Program-made: the position numbers and the translations under genes
Part shown: positions 53,301 to 64,000 of the stretch, in pieces
How positions within the stretch are numbered: the first letter of the stretch is position 1
Layout: each line of letters starts with the position of its first letter
The notes under the pieces: model-generated
What the model saw: only the letters and a program-made list of their open reading frames with translations
Databases searched by the model: none
Told to the model about the DNA's origin: nothing
Origin: Atopsyche davidsoni
Taxonomy: Eukaryota > Arthropoda > Insecta > Trichoptera > Hydrobiosidae
Length of the DNA: 64,000 nt
Reading direction: 5' to 3'
NCBI GenBank assembly: GCA_022113835.1
Contig: JAILWY010000027.1
Coordinates: 4,652,501-4,716,500 of the forward strand

Positions 53301-56300
53301 AGCATAAAAGATAGTATAAATAAAATCTAAACAGGTGTGTGTAATCTGTTTTGTTTTTAACAGGACATTATCTGGTGGACATAATGGAATAAAATATTTT
53401 TTAAAGGAAAAACTAACTAAATATTAATAAATAGTATAAAAAATAATAATATTGTAAAAAATACAGGTTCCCGTTTTTAAGTATTAGTATGACGTCGTTG
53501 ATTTTTCCTCAAAAATATTTTCTTAAATCTATGTAAACCAGTTTACAGGGTGATTTGTGTAAGACAATAAACTTTTATATGCATATGCTCGATACCATAA
53601 TTATTATTTCAAAAGAAACTTTTATAAATAAACACAATAAATAAGTTTAAACTAATATGTTGGGGTTTGTATAGACTCACAAAAGTTATGTAATCTTACG
53701 TAAATCACTTGTATAGAATCTGTATACACCAAATTATTATTTTACAAGCACTCAAGATCTAGACATAATAATTATTAAATAAAAAAATCTTAATTAAAAT
53801 GTACAATATACTTGCATGTTTTCTGTATACTTTTCCATGCAATGTCTCATATTAACCAAGAAAATATTTTTATTCTACAAAAATACCTTAAAGAATCTTG
53901 AAACCAAAATTCACGTCACAGTAATATCAGGCAGGGTGGTCATGCAACTCGCAAGGGGGCTCTACCTCTGGACAGGAGGGATGATTGTGTTACGTGCAAA
54001 GGGTACCATCCGAGTTGTTACTGATTCACTTATTCACTAAAGATAATATATTTTTTTGTAAACCTCCATAATACCTAAAATGCGCACGCCTTAGTTATTT
54101 CTTTATGCAAAAAGAGTAAAACCAATACATCTATTCTGATTTCCGCAATTTTTTCTCAAAACCAGTCTAAGTGCTCTATTTTCTTAAATTATTTGAAAAA
54201 TAAACTTATTTTTTTAACAAAGAATAATAAACGTGTTTAATGTACATTTTCGTCATTGAATATCATCGAAGTTTCCACTAGTAAGACTCCTAAGTATGAA
54301 GAAAGCATTTTGTTTGCAAATATATGAAATCATGTGTTAATTTTTTAAAATTATATTTAAAAATTGATTGATAAATAAATAGTAAATAAATATATATATA
54401 TGACTATCATTATTTAAATTTCTCCAGTTGTTATACATAATGTATTTTCGATGCTACTGAAAAAATATACTTTTTTTGTATAGGGTCTTAATTTCCCAGA
54501 TAGGAATTACTCCAACACACTTTGCTATTGTGGCGATTGAAACTGCGAGGATGTCTATTGATGGAGTACTCAAAAGAGAATCGGTGGGTTCGGTGGTACA
54601 ACTCGGACAGTAGCTCAAAGGGAGGGTGCTATAAGACAGATGTAGAAGTAAAGGCGGCCTGTACCTGTGGTAGTGTCGCAGCCGTCAGTGTGGGAGGCGC
54701 ACCCCGGCTCCATCTCTTAGCAAGCACAATGCCAACAAAACAATCATGTTCAACAAACTGACCCCGTACAAGACATAACCTCAAAGTAACCTCCGGCCTA
54801 GAGACCTCAAACTCGTCTTTCGGACACGCTTGGCTCCTCAGTCTCGTGAGTAGACATGCCCCTTAACAACGTTCTATGAAGTCACCGATGACACATTTGT
54901 AAGCCGGCAAATATTCACGTATCCAACTTAAAGTTATGCAGTGTTTTATGACTTTTTATGTTTCTGTCGTATCCGACCTCTTTACTTTATAAGCAGTAGA
55001 GTAAACGTAATTTGCAGAGTTAAAATTTACTGCCAATCCAAACAAAGTAAAATGGTGTAATTTTAAGCATATCTCTTGCGGACAGAAAATATATGAAAAC
55101 AACTTACATACTTTTGCGACTCTGCAAATGCGTCATTGTTGATTTCATAGAATCGTTTAAGCCCATTCCAAAATGGTTTTTGGCAACCACAGCAAACAAA
55201 TCACTCATATATTAATTAAAATTGAATTTTGTTGTTTCCATTTAAAAGTAAATTTGTTGAATCCATATATATACGCGATTAATTAGTAAAATCATTATCT
55301 TTGACATAATATCTAAATCATATTTTATATTTATAGTACAATTACTTTATTTAAATATTTGTTTTATGAAACTTCTATAAACAAAAATATTATGTCTTAA
55401 GATGATAACTAAACGTAGTTTCTATTGTCTCTATAATATAAGAAACATGTTTTACCATATATAACTGAGCCATGTAAATTTATAAATACGTGTATCTCAA
55501 TTTAAGACAAAAATTAAATAAAAAAAACAGTTTCTTGGCTCTACTGAAATATTATTAAAAATAAGATACGCATGTTTATAATTAATACTCGTAACACTCT
55601 TATTTCTTATTAATTATTGATGATGTGTATACAATTTTTTGGATTCTTATGTGTTTAATAACTCGTGTTATTCATGCTCCGTAAATAATAATTCTGTTTT
55701 TATTCAGTGTACGTAATAATCAATATTTTTCAATTTATACTCGTAAATATTGTTCTAGCAAAACTAGCTGAGACAAACACGGACATATCTTAAAAATGTA
55801 TGTTGTTATATAGATTAAACTTTTGTCTTCAGTTTGATTCAGACAGTCTTGTACGATTAACCTGCAAAGAGTGTTAATTATTTAAATATTTGCATGTGCC
55901 GGGTCAGTGTTACAGCTATCATTTTACAAACAGTCGTTGGTTTCGAAGAATGCTATCGGTGTTGTTCTATTCAATGCACTCCACTAGCAACATTTCATAC
56001 AAAACTACTGTAAATAATTGTTATCAAGGTAGGTTAATTTGTCTCTTTTAAAAAACAAATTTTATTGTTTGATCAAATATTGGTTTGTGAGTAGTGTTTG
56101 TATTTGTGAAATCCTTAGTTGCCGAGTCCAAGGATCGCTAGTGCAGTGCTTTGAGCAGACCGGCATGATGTGTGGCTTCATGTCAGGGTATACTTACCGG
56201 AGTCGCTTTTAGAACAGCTCATGTAAGGGAGTGACGGATGAGCTTATGCAAGGTTCGAGTATAGAAAGTCAGATGCAACGCGAGCACGAATCAGACCACC

Positions 56301-59300
56301 GCCGGCACTCCGAGAGAGCATGCTACACACAGGGAGGCTAACATCGAATGTTCCAGAACACCACACCCAAATAAAACAAAACTAAATGCAAAAATAAAAC
56401 ACTCAATATAAATAAGTAGAAGAAGAGACAGCGATCGGAAAAATAATAATAAAAGGAAATTCACAGAAATGCAGATTATATCACACCAAGAAGAAAAGCT
56501 ACAGAGGTTCGGAAAGAGTTTCTTCATATCCACCATTCCATACAGTACAGATAAATATGTAAGTGAGAAGATATCTGAGGTTGCAAACAGGTCAGTGGTG
56601 CAGTGTGGGCGGGCCCCGGGCCGCGAGTGGGGTAATTGAATTTTTCACTCACGTGTATCTTCAAAGCGTTAAAAAATAATACAAGTTTCAGTTTTCGTAT
56701 CCAAAATAAATAAAACCATACTGCAGACATTTCAATCACAAAAACAATAAGTCGTTACACGTTTTACTTCTACAACTTTGTAAACTCCATAACTTGTTTG
56801 TATTGAAATCTGAGACAAAACAAACAGGCTATTTTTGAAATAATAAAATACATATCTACTACAAAAGCAGAATTTAGAAGCAACTTAGAATAAGCCGAAA
56901 GGTGTTGGTCTGAAAGATCGAACGTGTTCTTACCGAGCCCCTTCTTAGTTATTGTATGCTTTCAAAATGTCTTCATATTAAACACCGTCGGAAGCTTTAC
57001 AAATTTCAGGTAAATGCGCTCGAGTAACTCCTTTTCTTAACGGGTATCTTACAAATAAGGCTGTTATTAAAATATCTTTATACAGTAATACTTTATGCTA
57101 ATAATCGAATCGAGGGTTTACTTGATGAAACATTTAATAATTTGTTTTCATTGTTGAAAAATAAACATAAAAAGCAAGGTTGCCAAAATTATTAAAACTA
57201 ATAAATTGCTAACAGTAAACTAAAAATTATACATCGAAACACTTTTTGTATAAAAAATAATACAGTGAAATCGCGTCGATTGTATCTGAGTAGCATAGAA
57301 CCAAGAAGGAAACACAAATGGTGCCACGCAGTAACAAGTTCAGCCTAGAGTTGTTATGTAAGATTATCGGCGTGTGAGGCTGTGGGATGGCGAGGAGGTG
57401 CTGGCGAGTTACCTTGCTCCTGCTTGCCCTTGTCCATGGCGGAGCAGGCCACGCGCCACTCCTGCAGCTCCGGCGAGGGGATGAGCCCCGCCGAGCCTGC
57501 CGCGTTGTCCTTGCGGGCCTGCCACCACTGGTGGTCGTCCTTGCTGATGATCTGCGCAACAAGTCACACTTTAAGCACGTACAGTATAATAAACGTCTCT
57601 GACAAAAAGCGCTTGCTAAAATTCCATTACCAAAAAAAAAAAAAAATTACTGAAATGCGCCAAAACGTATTTATATACTATACTCTTGAAAAAATATCAT
57701 CGTGATTTGTGTGGGATTCAACGTAATTATTTTGCATAATAAGTACGTTGTTTCACTTATAGGATATGATTGTTAAAAATTCTTGCTTAGTACTAGTGAT
57801 TCGTTGGTATAATTGGTAATGCACCGGCCATATAAGCTTGGGTTCAAGTCCCACACAAATCACGATGATATTTTTCTAAGAGTTTCTTTAATCAATTTTC
57901 AATATTTGAAAAAATGTACTTAAACATTATCAATCAATAAAACCTATACAGGTTTAGTACGATTTTGCCTATACAGGCAAAATCGTACTTCCTGTGAGAT
58001 GGTCTACACAAAAAATCAATAATGTATTTGTATATACGGTGTGTACATTTTTTTTTCGTAAAATTAGAGCTTTATTATAAAAAAATTGTATAATATATTC
58101 TATTCAAAGTATTGTCCATCGCTAGCCACTACTTTTTCCCATCTTTCGGGCAAATTTTGGATTCCATCCCAAAAGAACTGTTCGTCTTGTGAAGCCAAGA
58201 AAGAATCAAGCCAATTTTTGATACCCTGTTCAGAAGTGAAGCGTATTCCAGAAATGGCATTCTGCATCGATTGAAACAAGTTGTAGTCGGTAGTAGGTAG
58301 GGCAAGGTCTGGGCTATAAGGTGGGTGAAGCAGAACTTCTCATCCACTGTTTTTCAAATAGGTTTTAACCGATTTAGCAACGTGTGCCTGGTCACATATT
58401 CTTTTCTGTACAATACAATAAACGTTTTTGACAAAAAGCGCTTGCTAAAATACCATTACCAAAAAAATAATTACTGAAATGCGCCAAAACGTATTTATAT
58501 AATTTAAGGGTAGATCACAAAATGAACGGGCACAACCCAAATATATAATTTTGTTAATCGCAGAAGTAAAATTTTACTAACGCACATCAAAGTATGAATG
58601 ATATTATTTTGACGGATCTTACAGTATAAGTGGGTAAAAAAGGTTGAATAAGTGGATGTATTTTTTAAGTCATGAATATATTTTAGCTGTAAAGCTCAAA
58701 ATTAAACCCACGAAGCAGAGCTGAATACAAAAAAAAAACATCGAAAAATTCATATTCAACCATTTATTATTTACAAAGCAAACGAAGCAAATCAACAGTT
58801 TTGACTGGTTATTTTTATTTTTTTTATTTCAACTTTTGAATTAAAAAAAAAAGAAATGATCAACAGTGAAATAAGGTAGGAAACCCGACACGTGGAGCCA
58901 ATTTTGCGATTTGCAAAACTCAATTGCGCCACCACTGAAATTAGATCAAAACGAAAAGTTCTGAAATATATTTTGTGAAAAATCGTTGGATAAAATTACA
59001 TTCGTACTTGTAAATACAAATGTGAAATACCATTTAAGTCAGTGGTTTTTACAAGATAAAATTTTGGATGAAAAGCAAGTAAAAGTCTGTACCTGTCATA
59101 AATATTTTTGCTTTCGTTATGCGTATATGTGAAATTAGTATGTTTGGTTTGGGAAGTTGAAATTAATTTCTGCAGTAATTATTATAAACCAATTATCAAT
59201 AAAACCCTTATAGTCTAGTGGTTAGAATATTTGTATGGATTCCGGGATTCGTATCTGGCTAGTGAAATTAATATTTCAGGCTTTATTGAATCTGCGTGTA

Positions 59301-62300
59301 ACAATGGTGTTCTGTTCATATTTCGTGAGCATTATGGTTAAAATATTTCAATACGCGGTATTATATTGATTTTGTTTGGTATGTTTACAGCCAGTTTTCG
59401 AAATACTATTCAATTAAAGATATGATCAGCTGTCGAATATATAATTAGCGATGCTTTACAGGCTATACCTCTGGTTATTTATTTAAAATATTAAAAAAAT
59501 ATATTTACTATACATATTACAGATGACTGAACAATAAAACGATTGAGTGATTAAAAAACTCAATACTACACATGCTGCGTGCTATCTTCTTTTGCGTTGT
59601 TTCCTTAGGCTTAACCATACAAACATTTAAAATATAGGCACGTTATTGTTGCATGTTGTGTCGCTGCGTGTGTAGCCGGTTTTTTAATAACTGTGACGTC
59701 ACTTGATTCAGAATCAAATAGTTTTTCAGCGGTTGATAAACTTGTTATCTTTATGGTGAAATCCAAAATAGTGATTTTTATAGATACAATAAAGATGTAT
59801 ATATTTTGATGTTGCGGTTTGTATTCGATATATTATCGATCACATCTTTCGTTTTAATACAATTAGCGTTGAGGGTTTAGGGTTTCAAAAGTTTAGGGTT
59901 TGGAGTATATGTGAGGTGATCTAGAAGAAGTGGGTTGGTGTTGTTACCTGCAGGATGTCGCCGGTCTTGAAGGCGATCCCGGCTTGCGCGCATGGGATGA
60001 GCTCGTCATCCAGCGGGTCGTAGTCGAACTGAGCGCGCACGAAGATCTGCAAGCAAGCAACGCGTGACGGCTTGTCAGTCCCGGCCGGCCACGGCACGCC
60101 ACGCGAGGTGCGGGCGGGGCCAAACAACACATGTGCGATATTATTCCGAGTGTCGATTATTAAAACTGAATTTGAACGACTTCAGTGGAAACGATTCGAA
60201 ATTGATTGTATTGCCCGAAAAGGGGAGATTGTTTGTTATATCTGAAAATAATTTCATTTTAATGTAATAATTATAGTTGTGTCCTTTAAGAAAATATATT
60301 TCAATAAAATAATTATTACATTGAAGCACAGTTTACAAAATTATAATACACTATAAAAGTAGAAAAATTCAGTTTCAACGTAGACCAATCTCCTCCTTTT
60401 GGGAATGTCAAAGAGTTTTGAAGCACCGTGTAAATATGTCGAATTATTAATTTAAGCAATATCACTGTTTTATATATTGTTTTAATCATATACGTATAAA
60501 ATCAATCATAAGGATAGTTATCGAAGGTTAAAGAGAATTATTGATTTGTGAGGTAGTTTAGTAATACAATAAGTACATAAGTTTAACTTTAATTTTAAAT
60601 ACGCCATGGTTGAAATAAAGTAACGTAGTTTACGATTTATGTGTATTTTTATTATTTAAAATTTTTAAGCATAATTTAAAAAAAAGTGATGAATTATTTC
60701 ACGTAATACAACAAAGCGCGAAAATATTTAAAAGTGCTGATTTGAAAATTTTAAGTAAAAAAGTTTTATGTGATTAGTTTTTTTTTAATAAATATTGTTG
60801 AATTATTTTATTGCGAAAAAATATATGTCCAAATAAAAATGAATGTGAAAGTTTTAAAGGTGTATTTCAACTGAAGAAAAATTAAATATAAATAAACAAA
60901 AATACGACATGCAAAATGTTACAGAAAAGAAATAAATAAATATAAATATATATTAATACGATACCAAAATGATAAATGAAATAAGTGTTGATGCAATTTT
61001 ATTAATGAGTTTTTTTATTGTGCTATTAGAAGACGACAGACAAATACGTAATAAATTGAAAATAAAAAAAACACAGAAGCTTTATATGAAGGTTGTACTT
61101 AAATATTTAATAAAAATTATATTAAATTTATAAATTTAGTTTTAGAATGAAAGTGAGCTGAATAAATTCCAGACCTCTTACAGAATCCTATAAATAAGCC
61201 AATTTGATATAACAGCAATAATTCTGAACACGTTTCAATTTGCTATAATGTCTTCTGAAACTTGACTTGACAAAATTGTGAATGAAATATATAGTGATGA
61301 ACACTTTCAGAATATTTTACAATAAATGATGAATTCAAAAGTACTGCTATTTTTATCATGTTGAAAATTTTTGCCAACGAAAAAAAAAATTATGTAAAAA
61401 TTTATAATGACTCAGAATTGAGATTACTATCTTATAAACCAAATGAAAAATAATTCAACGGTGATAAACATGTATAAAATACTAGATATAGTTAGCGTTG
61501 ATTATATTTTATTTCAATACTTGAGATATAAAATTAATATTATATTTACAAACTATTAGTGGTGTACACAATATTAAGAACTGAAAAGTTCAATCTTAGA
61601 AATGTAAACAAAAATATCGAGAAATTATTTTTTAAAAATTGTCAATTCTGAATCATCATAATCCAGCCGAGAAGGAAAAATAAAATAGAAGGTAAACTGA
61701 ATTTCTTGATGGCGTATGAAGATAGCTCGATGTGTTAGTGCCAATAAAAGGTAAAATGTCTATGGGGAATACAACACAAGAAAACATGACATTTGTCTCC
61801 ATAAAGTTACTTACTAGCACAGGCGAGGGCCTAATCCGGAAGAGCTATTCAAAAAAACATAATTCAATATCAGACAAGCGTAAATCAAACCAAAAATTAT
61901 CATGTTACTATCTCCGAACATATCTCAATATTTTCAGAGCATAAAACAAAATTAAAAACATAAAAAACGAACTGAAAGCAATCAAAACAAAAAAAAAACG
62001 AAATCCAACTCAGACATGATAATGAGAATACTGGATCTTCAAACTAAAACAAAATGATCATTTTGATTAAAAAGCAGATTATTCTATTACTATCGAAGAG
62101 TTGCTCTTAGTTTTATTATTCGTTTAGACAGAGATTATTTAGAAGTTGTTTTATTTGCAAGGCTCTCAGATTATACTTGAAATTAAAGTACGCCCAACTA
62201 ACAGAAAACGACACAATACATGACTACTGTACGATGTTATCAGTGGTTTTATTATACAATAAAAAAATTATAAATGTATAAATACTTTGATAAAAAACAA

Positions 62301-62538
62301 GTTATTATTTTTTAACTTAAATTATTATTTATAAATATACAGTTTTTTTTTAAATTAAAATATTTTTTCGTCATGCTGCAGTTTTATGGTTTTGAGCGTG
62401 CTTTGACTTGCAGAAAATTTCAGCTAAAGATATTCAATATTTGTAAGTAATCTTAAGGGGAAGGCTTACCTCGCACGGCGGGGGGGCTGACCGGTATGAG
62501 GGTACGATCTTGAATGTCACGGAGCCCCTAGCCTCTCT
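38336..62538 (-). CDS. CASK: Peripheral plasma membrane protein CASK, C-terminal 337 aa
   Basis: Eight exons on the minus strand: 62538-62470, 60046-59948, 57551-57413, 48088-47969, 43091-42969, 40937-40830, 39167-38992 and 38515-38336. The phases fit throughout. Order of domains: end of PDZ ([15 protein letters not shown]); SH3 over two exons ([19 protein letters not shown], then [10 protein letters not shown] and [15 protein letters not shown]); HOOK ([32 protein letters not shown]); guanylate kinase domain with the degenerate nucleotide loop [17 protein letters not shown], then [30 protein letters not shown] and [11 protein letters not shown], ending [10 protein letters not shown] and stop. 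These match CASK, not other MAGUKs. The CaM-kinase-like and L27 domains and most of PDZ lie off the right edge. Known role: membrane scaffold at synapses and junctions, partner of neurexin, Mint1 and Veli. Its GuK domain binds proteins rather than acting as an enzyme. Exons are GC-rich in an AT-rich setting. Confidence 0.96.
38992..43091 (-). other. CASK: CASK guanylate kinase domain exons and their introns
   Basis: Three exons build most of the GuK fold: 43091-42969 (starts [17 protein letters not shown]), 40937-40830 and 39167-38992. Introns 38516-38991, 39168-40829 and 40938-42968 are AT-rich, with more mixed stretches at 40640-40800 and 41440-41640 that may be conserved non-coding DNA. 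No transposon with clear ends was found in them. Confidence 0.8.
43092..47968. other. CASK intron, 4.9 kb, with GC-richer islands
   Basis: Islands of balanced composition at about 43340-43720, 44560-45240, 45770-46280 and 47100-47560 stand out from the AT-rich background. The 47100 island holds a 9-bp inverted repeat TCTCGAGGG/CCCTCGAGA (47423-47446). A fragment at 46579-46626 repeats the one at 28631. Frames over the islands show no family, so I read them as non-coding. Confidence 0.5.
48089..57412. other. CASK intron, 9.3 kb
   Basis: The longest intron in view. Islands of mixed composition occur at about 49130-49310, 50010-50340, 51055-51345, 51960-52230, 52730-53040, 53930-54040, 54500-54960 and 56130-56640. 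The rest is AT-rich. The 51055-51345 island has an open minus-strand frame behind an acceptor-like site. The 56198 site is a good donor, described separately. Confidence 0.5.
56198..56222 (-). other. CASK: Possible alternative first coding exon of CASK
   Basis: On the minus strand an ATG at 56222-56220 opens eight codons (MSCSKSDS) and meets a strong donor CCG|GTAAGTA with last exon base 56198. It leaves one base, exactly the phase needed by the next CASK exon (47969-48088), and would read on as [11 protein letters not shown]. An in-frame TAA lies 24 bases upstream, so this would be a start. The predicted short product is 243 residues, HOOK plus GuK only. The block upstream (56230-56340) is GC-richer. 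Signals and phase are seen; use of the exon is inference. Confidence 0.35.
57579..57677 (+). repeat. Direct duplication, copy 1
   Basis: From GTACAGTATAATAAACG through GACAAAAAGCGCTTGCTAAA to ACGTATTTATATA. It matches 58408-58501 with few differences apart from the A-tract length. It begins only 25 bp from the SH3 exon acceptor. Confidence 0.92.
57683..57882. mobile_element. 200-bp inverted-repeat element with tRNA-like core
   Basis: The ends 57683-57716 and 57849-57882 are inverted copies matching at 32 of 34 positions (CTCTTGAAAAAATATC at the left, continuing ATCGTGATTTGTGTGGGA). The right arm overlaps a tRNA-like stretch at 57798-57861, with A-box-like GGTATAATTGGTAATGC, B-box-like GGTTCAAGTCC and an acceptor stem pairing at 6 of 7 positions. 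The variable loop and the base before the anticodon are wrong, so it is not a working tRNA. It could be a foldback MITE that captured a tRNA-derived SINE. Confidence 0.65.
57956..57989. repeat. Perfect 15-bp hairpin
   Basis: AGTACGATTTTGCCT and its reverse complement around ATAC, with outer ACAGG/CCTGT pairs close by. Confidence 0.9.
58036..58405 (-). pseudogene. mariner transposase 3' fragment
   Basis: On the minus strand the last ~100 residues of a mariner transposase can be read, ending [17 protein letters not shown] and TAG at 58102-58100. HPPYSPDLA marks the region of the third Asp. One TGA interrupts the frame where the family has Trp (NSG-stop-EVLLHPP), and the DNA before HDQAHVAK-like sequence is cut off at the duplication copy 58408. 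A terminal-repeat-like ACGGTGTGTACATTTTT lies at 58036-58052. Dead remnant. Confidence 0.85.
58408..58501 (+). repeat. Direct duplication, copy 2
   Basis: Second copy of 57579-57677, ending ACGTATTTATATA. Together the two bracket about 730 bp of foreign DNA. Confidence 0.92.
59205..59262 (+). repeat. tRNA-derived (SINE-like) remnant
   Basis: CCCTTATAGTCTAGTGGTTA resembles the 5' half of tRNA-Glu/Asp, and CCGGGATTCGTATCTGG a decayed T arm. The middle is too short for a tRNA. Probably a SINE head. Confidence 0.5.
59574..59681 (-). repeat. Short hAT-like MITE, copy 3 of 3
   Basis: Inverted relative to the other two. Right end, reversed: CGGCTACACACGCAGCGAC. The inner stretch, reversed, reads GGAAACAACGCAAAAGAAG and matches the core of the copy at 9088-9226. 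Confidence 0.55.
60047..62469. other. CASK intron, AT-rich
   Basis: 2.4 kb, strongly AT-rich, no gene or bounded repeat seen. The first 80 bases after the exon are GC-rich. Confidence 0.6.
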
Positions 62539-64000
62539 CTGAAACGAAAAAAATACCACATCTTTAACGCAAAAAGAATGTGGAATTCCGAAACCATCCT
62601 GCAGGCAATAAAAAGCTTCGCAAAGGACGAGACGGACTTTTTACCGAGTGATAAAATCTCGAGGACTTATCGATAAAAAAAAAAACACCGCAGTTCGCTT
62701 CCTGAATCTGTGATAACAATACATTTGGAAACAAAATCATGGGATAGAATATACCAGCACTTTAAGATGTAGATCAATCATTTTTTGGATCTACCTATGA
62801 TATTAGATTCACACATTTACCACAAATTAAATTACGATTTTAAAAATTAGAAAACAAATTTTTTTACTAATTTTTTCTATCCTGGGATTCAAACCCCGCA
62901 TTCAACAGAAAATAAGCAATTATACTAACCAATACACGAGTATATTTGTTTAAATAAAAAAAATATTAAACATGACAGCTCAATAAATATAATTGTATAA
63001 TGCTTGTCTTCCATGCTCTCAGTGTAATCAAGAAAACAAACTGTGTGTATCATATTCCCAAGAAGAGACAGTGCAGAATTAGATTAACTATAGTAGATGT
63101 TTCTCCTTTTCTCATTTAGGCTTCCATCTAAGCATTTTATTAATTGTCATGCTCGTCCTCGAGCGTTATCCTTGATGAAACACATAAACCAAGGACAGAG
63201 ACAAATGTTCTTAATGAACGGATGTATCCAGAGGGCTGCGACTGTTAGTATACCAAAAGTACTTCAGGAGTATGAAGTTCTTTGGCACAATAAAAACAAT
63301 ATGTACTCTTGTTATAGTCAAGAGTTTGGATATAGATTTGAGGAGTTTGAAAACTGTGAGATCTGTTGTATTTAGTGTGTGTGTAAAAATACCACGTGTT
63401 CTTATCTATATAGACCGAGATTCGCAAGTAGTGGTTAGAAAATAATTTAAGAGATACGATAATTGTGTTTCTGATAAAGACTTTGCAAAGAACAAGAACA
63501 ACAAAGCAGATAAAGCTTTCTATGAAGAATACAGATAAGCACGAAGAAAAGCTTTTAAGATTTGAAGTCTCTTTGAACCCGGTGAAGTTTGATATATTTA
63601 GCGATTGTGGCTAAAGAACAGAAACACATGGCATTTTAATAGATTGGGCTGGTCATAATTAAAATTAGGTATATGCGTATTATTAACCGAGGACTGAACC
63701 GCGATATTCTTACTTATTTTAATTAAAACGCCAAAACCAGCGAGTAATTGAATTTGAGCCATATACCTACGGAAGAATTATGATATTAATAATCTAGCAT
63801 GAATCAGCATTATTTCTAATCTCGATGAGGTTCCAGTTTAAGAGATGTAACTTCATTGATATTGAACATTATTTGTTTTGTTATAGAAACAAAATATGTA
63901 TGTTCGTAGGAAACGAACATCGAAGCAGCTCAGCTACTAAGAAAAATATGCTTTAATAATTAAATTTTTGATCGTACTTTTTTGTATTTCAAATATTTGC
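62539..64000. other. CASK intron running to the window edge
   Basis: No further CASK exon is found; the preceding PDZ exon must lie beyond 64000. A minus-strand tRNA-like remnant is at 62876-62943. The frame at 63097-63375 (+) has no family resemblance. Confidence 0.6.
62876..62943 (-). repeat. tRNA-derived (SINE-like) remnant, minus strand
   Basis: Read on the minus strand: A-box-like TATTGGTTAGTATAATTGC and B-box-like GGTTTGAATCCC at a tRNA-like distance, followed by AT-rich DNA. The stems are degenerate. Confidence 0.5.

Larger units (their letters stand above)
57552..59947. other. CASK SH3 intron, rearranged and transposon-filled
   Basis: Holds in order: duplication copy 1 (57579-57677), an inverted-repeat element with a tRNA-like core (57683-57882), a hairpin (57956-57989), a mariner fragment (58036-58405), duplication copy 2 (58408-58501), a tRNA-like remnant (59205-59262), MITE copy 3 (59574-59681) and a GGGTTTA-rich stretch (59872-59902). 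Confidence 0.75.

Noticed and set aside
57798..57861. A functional tRNA gene
   Set aside because: No normal variable loop, wrong base before the anticodon and a mismatched anticodon stem; better read as a tRNA-derived repeat.

Overview
The window is AT-rich animal nuclear DNA with many short exons, GT-AG introns and abundant small transposons. It is almost certainly from a moth or butterfly. The best evidence is an eclosion hormone precursor of the lepidopteran type and a 190-bp mini-Helitron of the lepidopteran kind. Exon coordinates below were worked out by hand from splice signals, reading phase and remembered family sequences. No database search was run.

Layout, left to right: the 3' end of prefoldin subunit 6 (+, cut by the window edge); a decayed Tigger/pogo transposon; a two-exon gene for an unrecognised 70-residue membrane protein (-); the RING-H2 ubiquitin ligase RNF181 (-), divergent from splicing factor PRPF18 (+); an apparently intact Tc1/mariner-superfamily transposon with wide D-D-E spacing, whose transposase intron holds a mini-Helitron; an HP1-family chromodomain gene (+) with two possible C-termini; RNA polymerase I subunit RPA12/POLR1H (-), divergent from MZT1/MOZART1 (+); the mitochondrial translocase TIMM17 (-); a seven-exon coiled-coil gene (+, tentatively quick-to-court-like); and the eclosion hormone gene (+) with a TATA-type promoter and a probable distant non-coding first exon. 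The last 26 kb is the 3' half of CASK (-): end of PDZ, SH3, HOOK and guanylate kinase domains. The kinase, L27 and most of PDZ lie beyond the right edge.

The left 27 kb is a compact housekeeping cluster with close gene pairs and several MITEs in introns and promoters. From 27 to 64 kb the DNA is sparse, with large introns and intergenic gaps, AT-rich background and scattered islands of higher GC. There is no operon or single pathway: the genes serve protein folding, ubiquitination, splicing, chromatin, rRNA transcription, spindle nucleation, mitochondrial import, moulting behaviour and synaptic scaffolding. The most interesting observations are a possible alternative first exon of CASK (56198-56222) that splices in phase to the HOOK-GuK exons, the intron-bearing DD82E-like transposon, a rearranged block in a CASK intron bracketed by a ~95-bp duplication, and several perfect palindromes.
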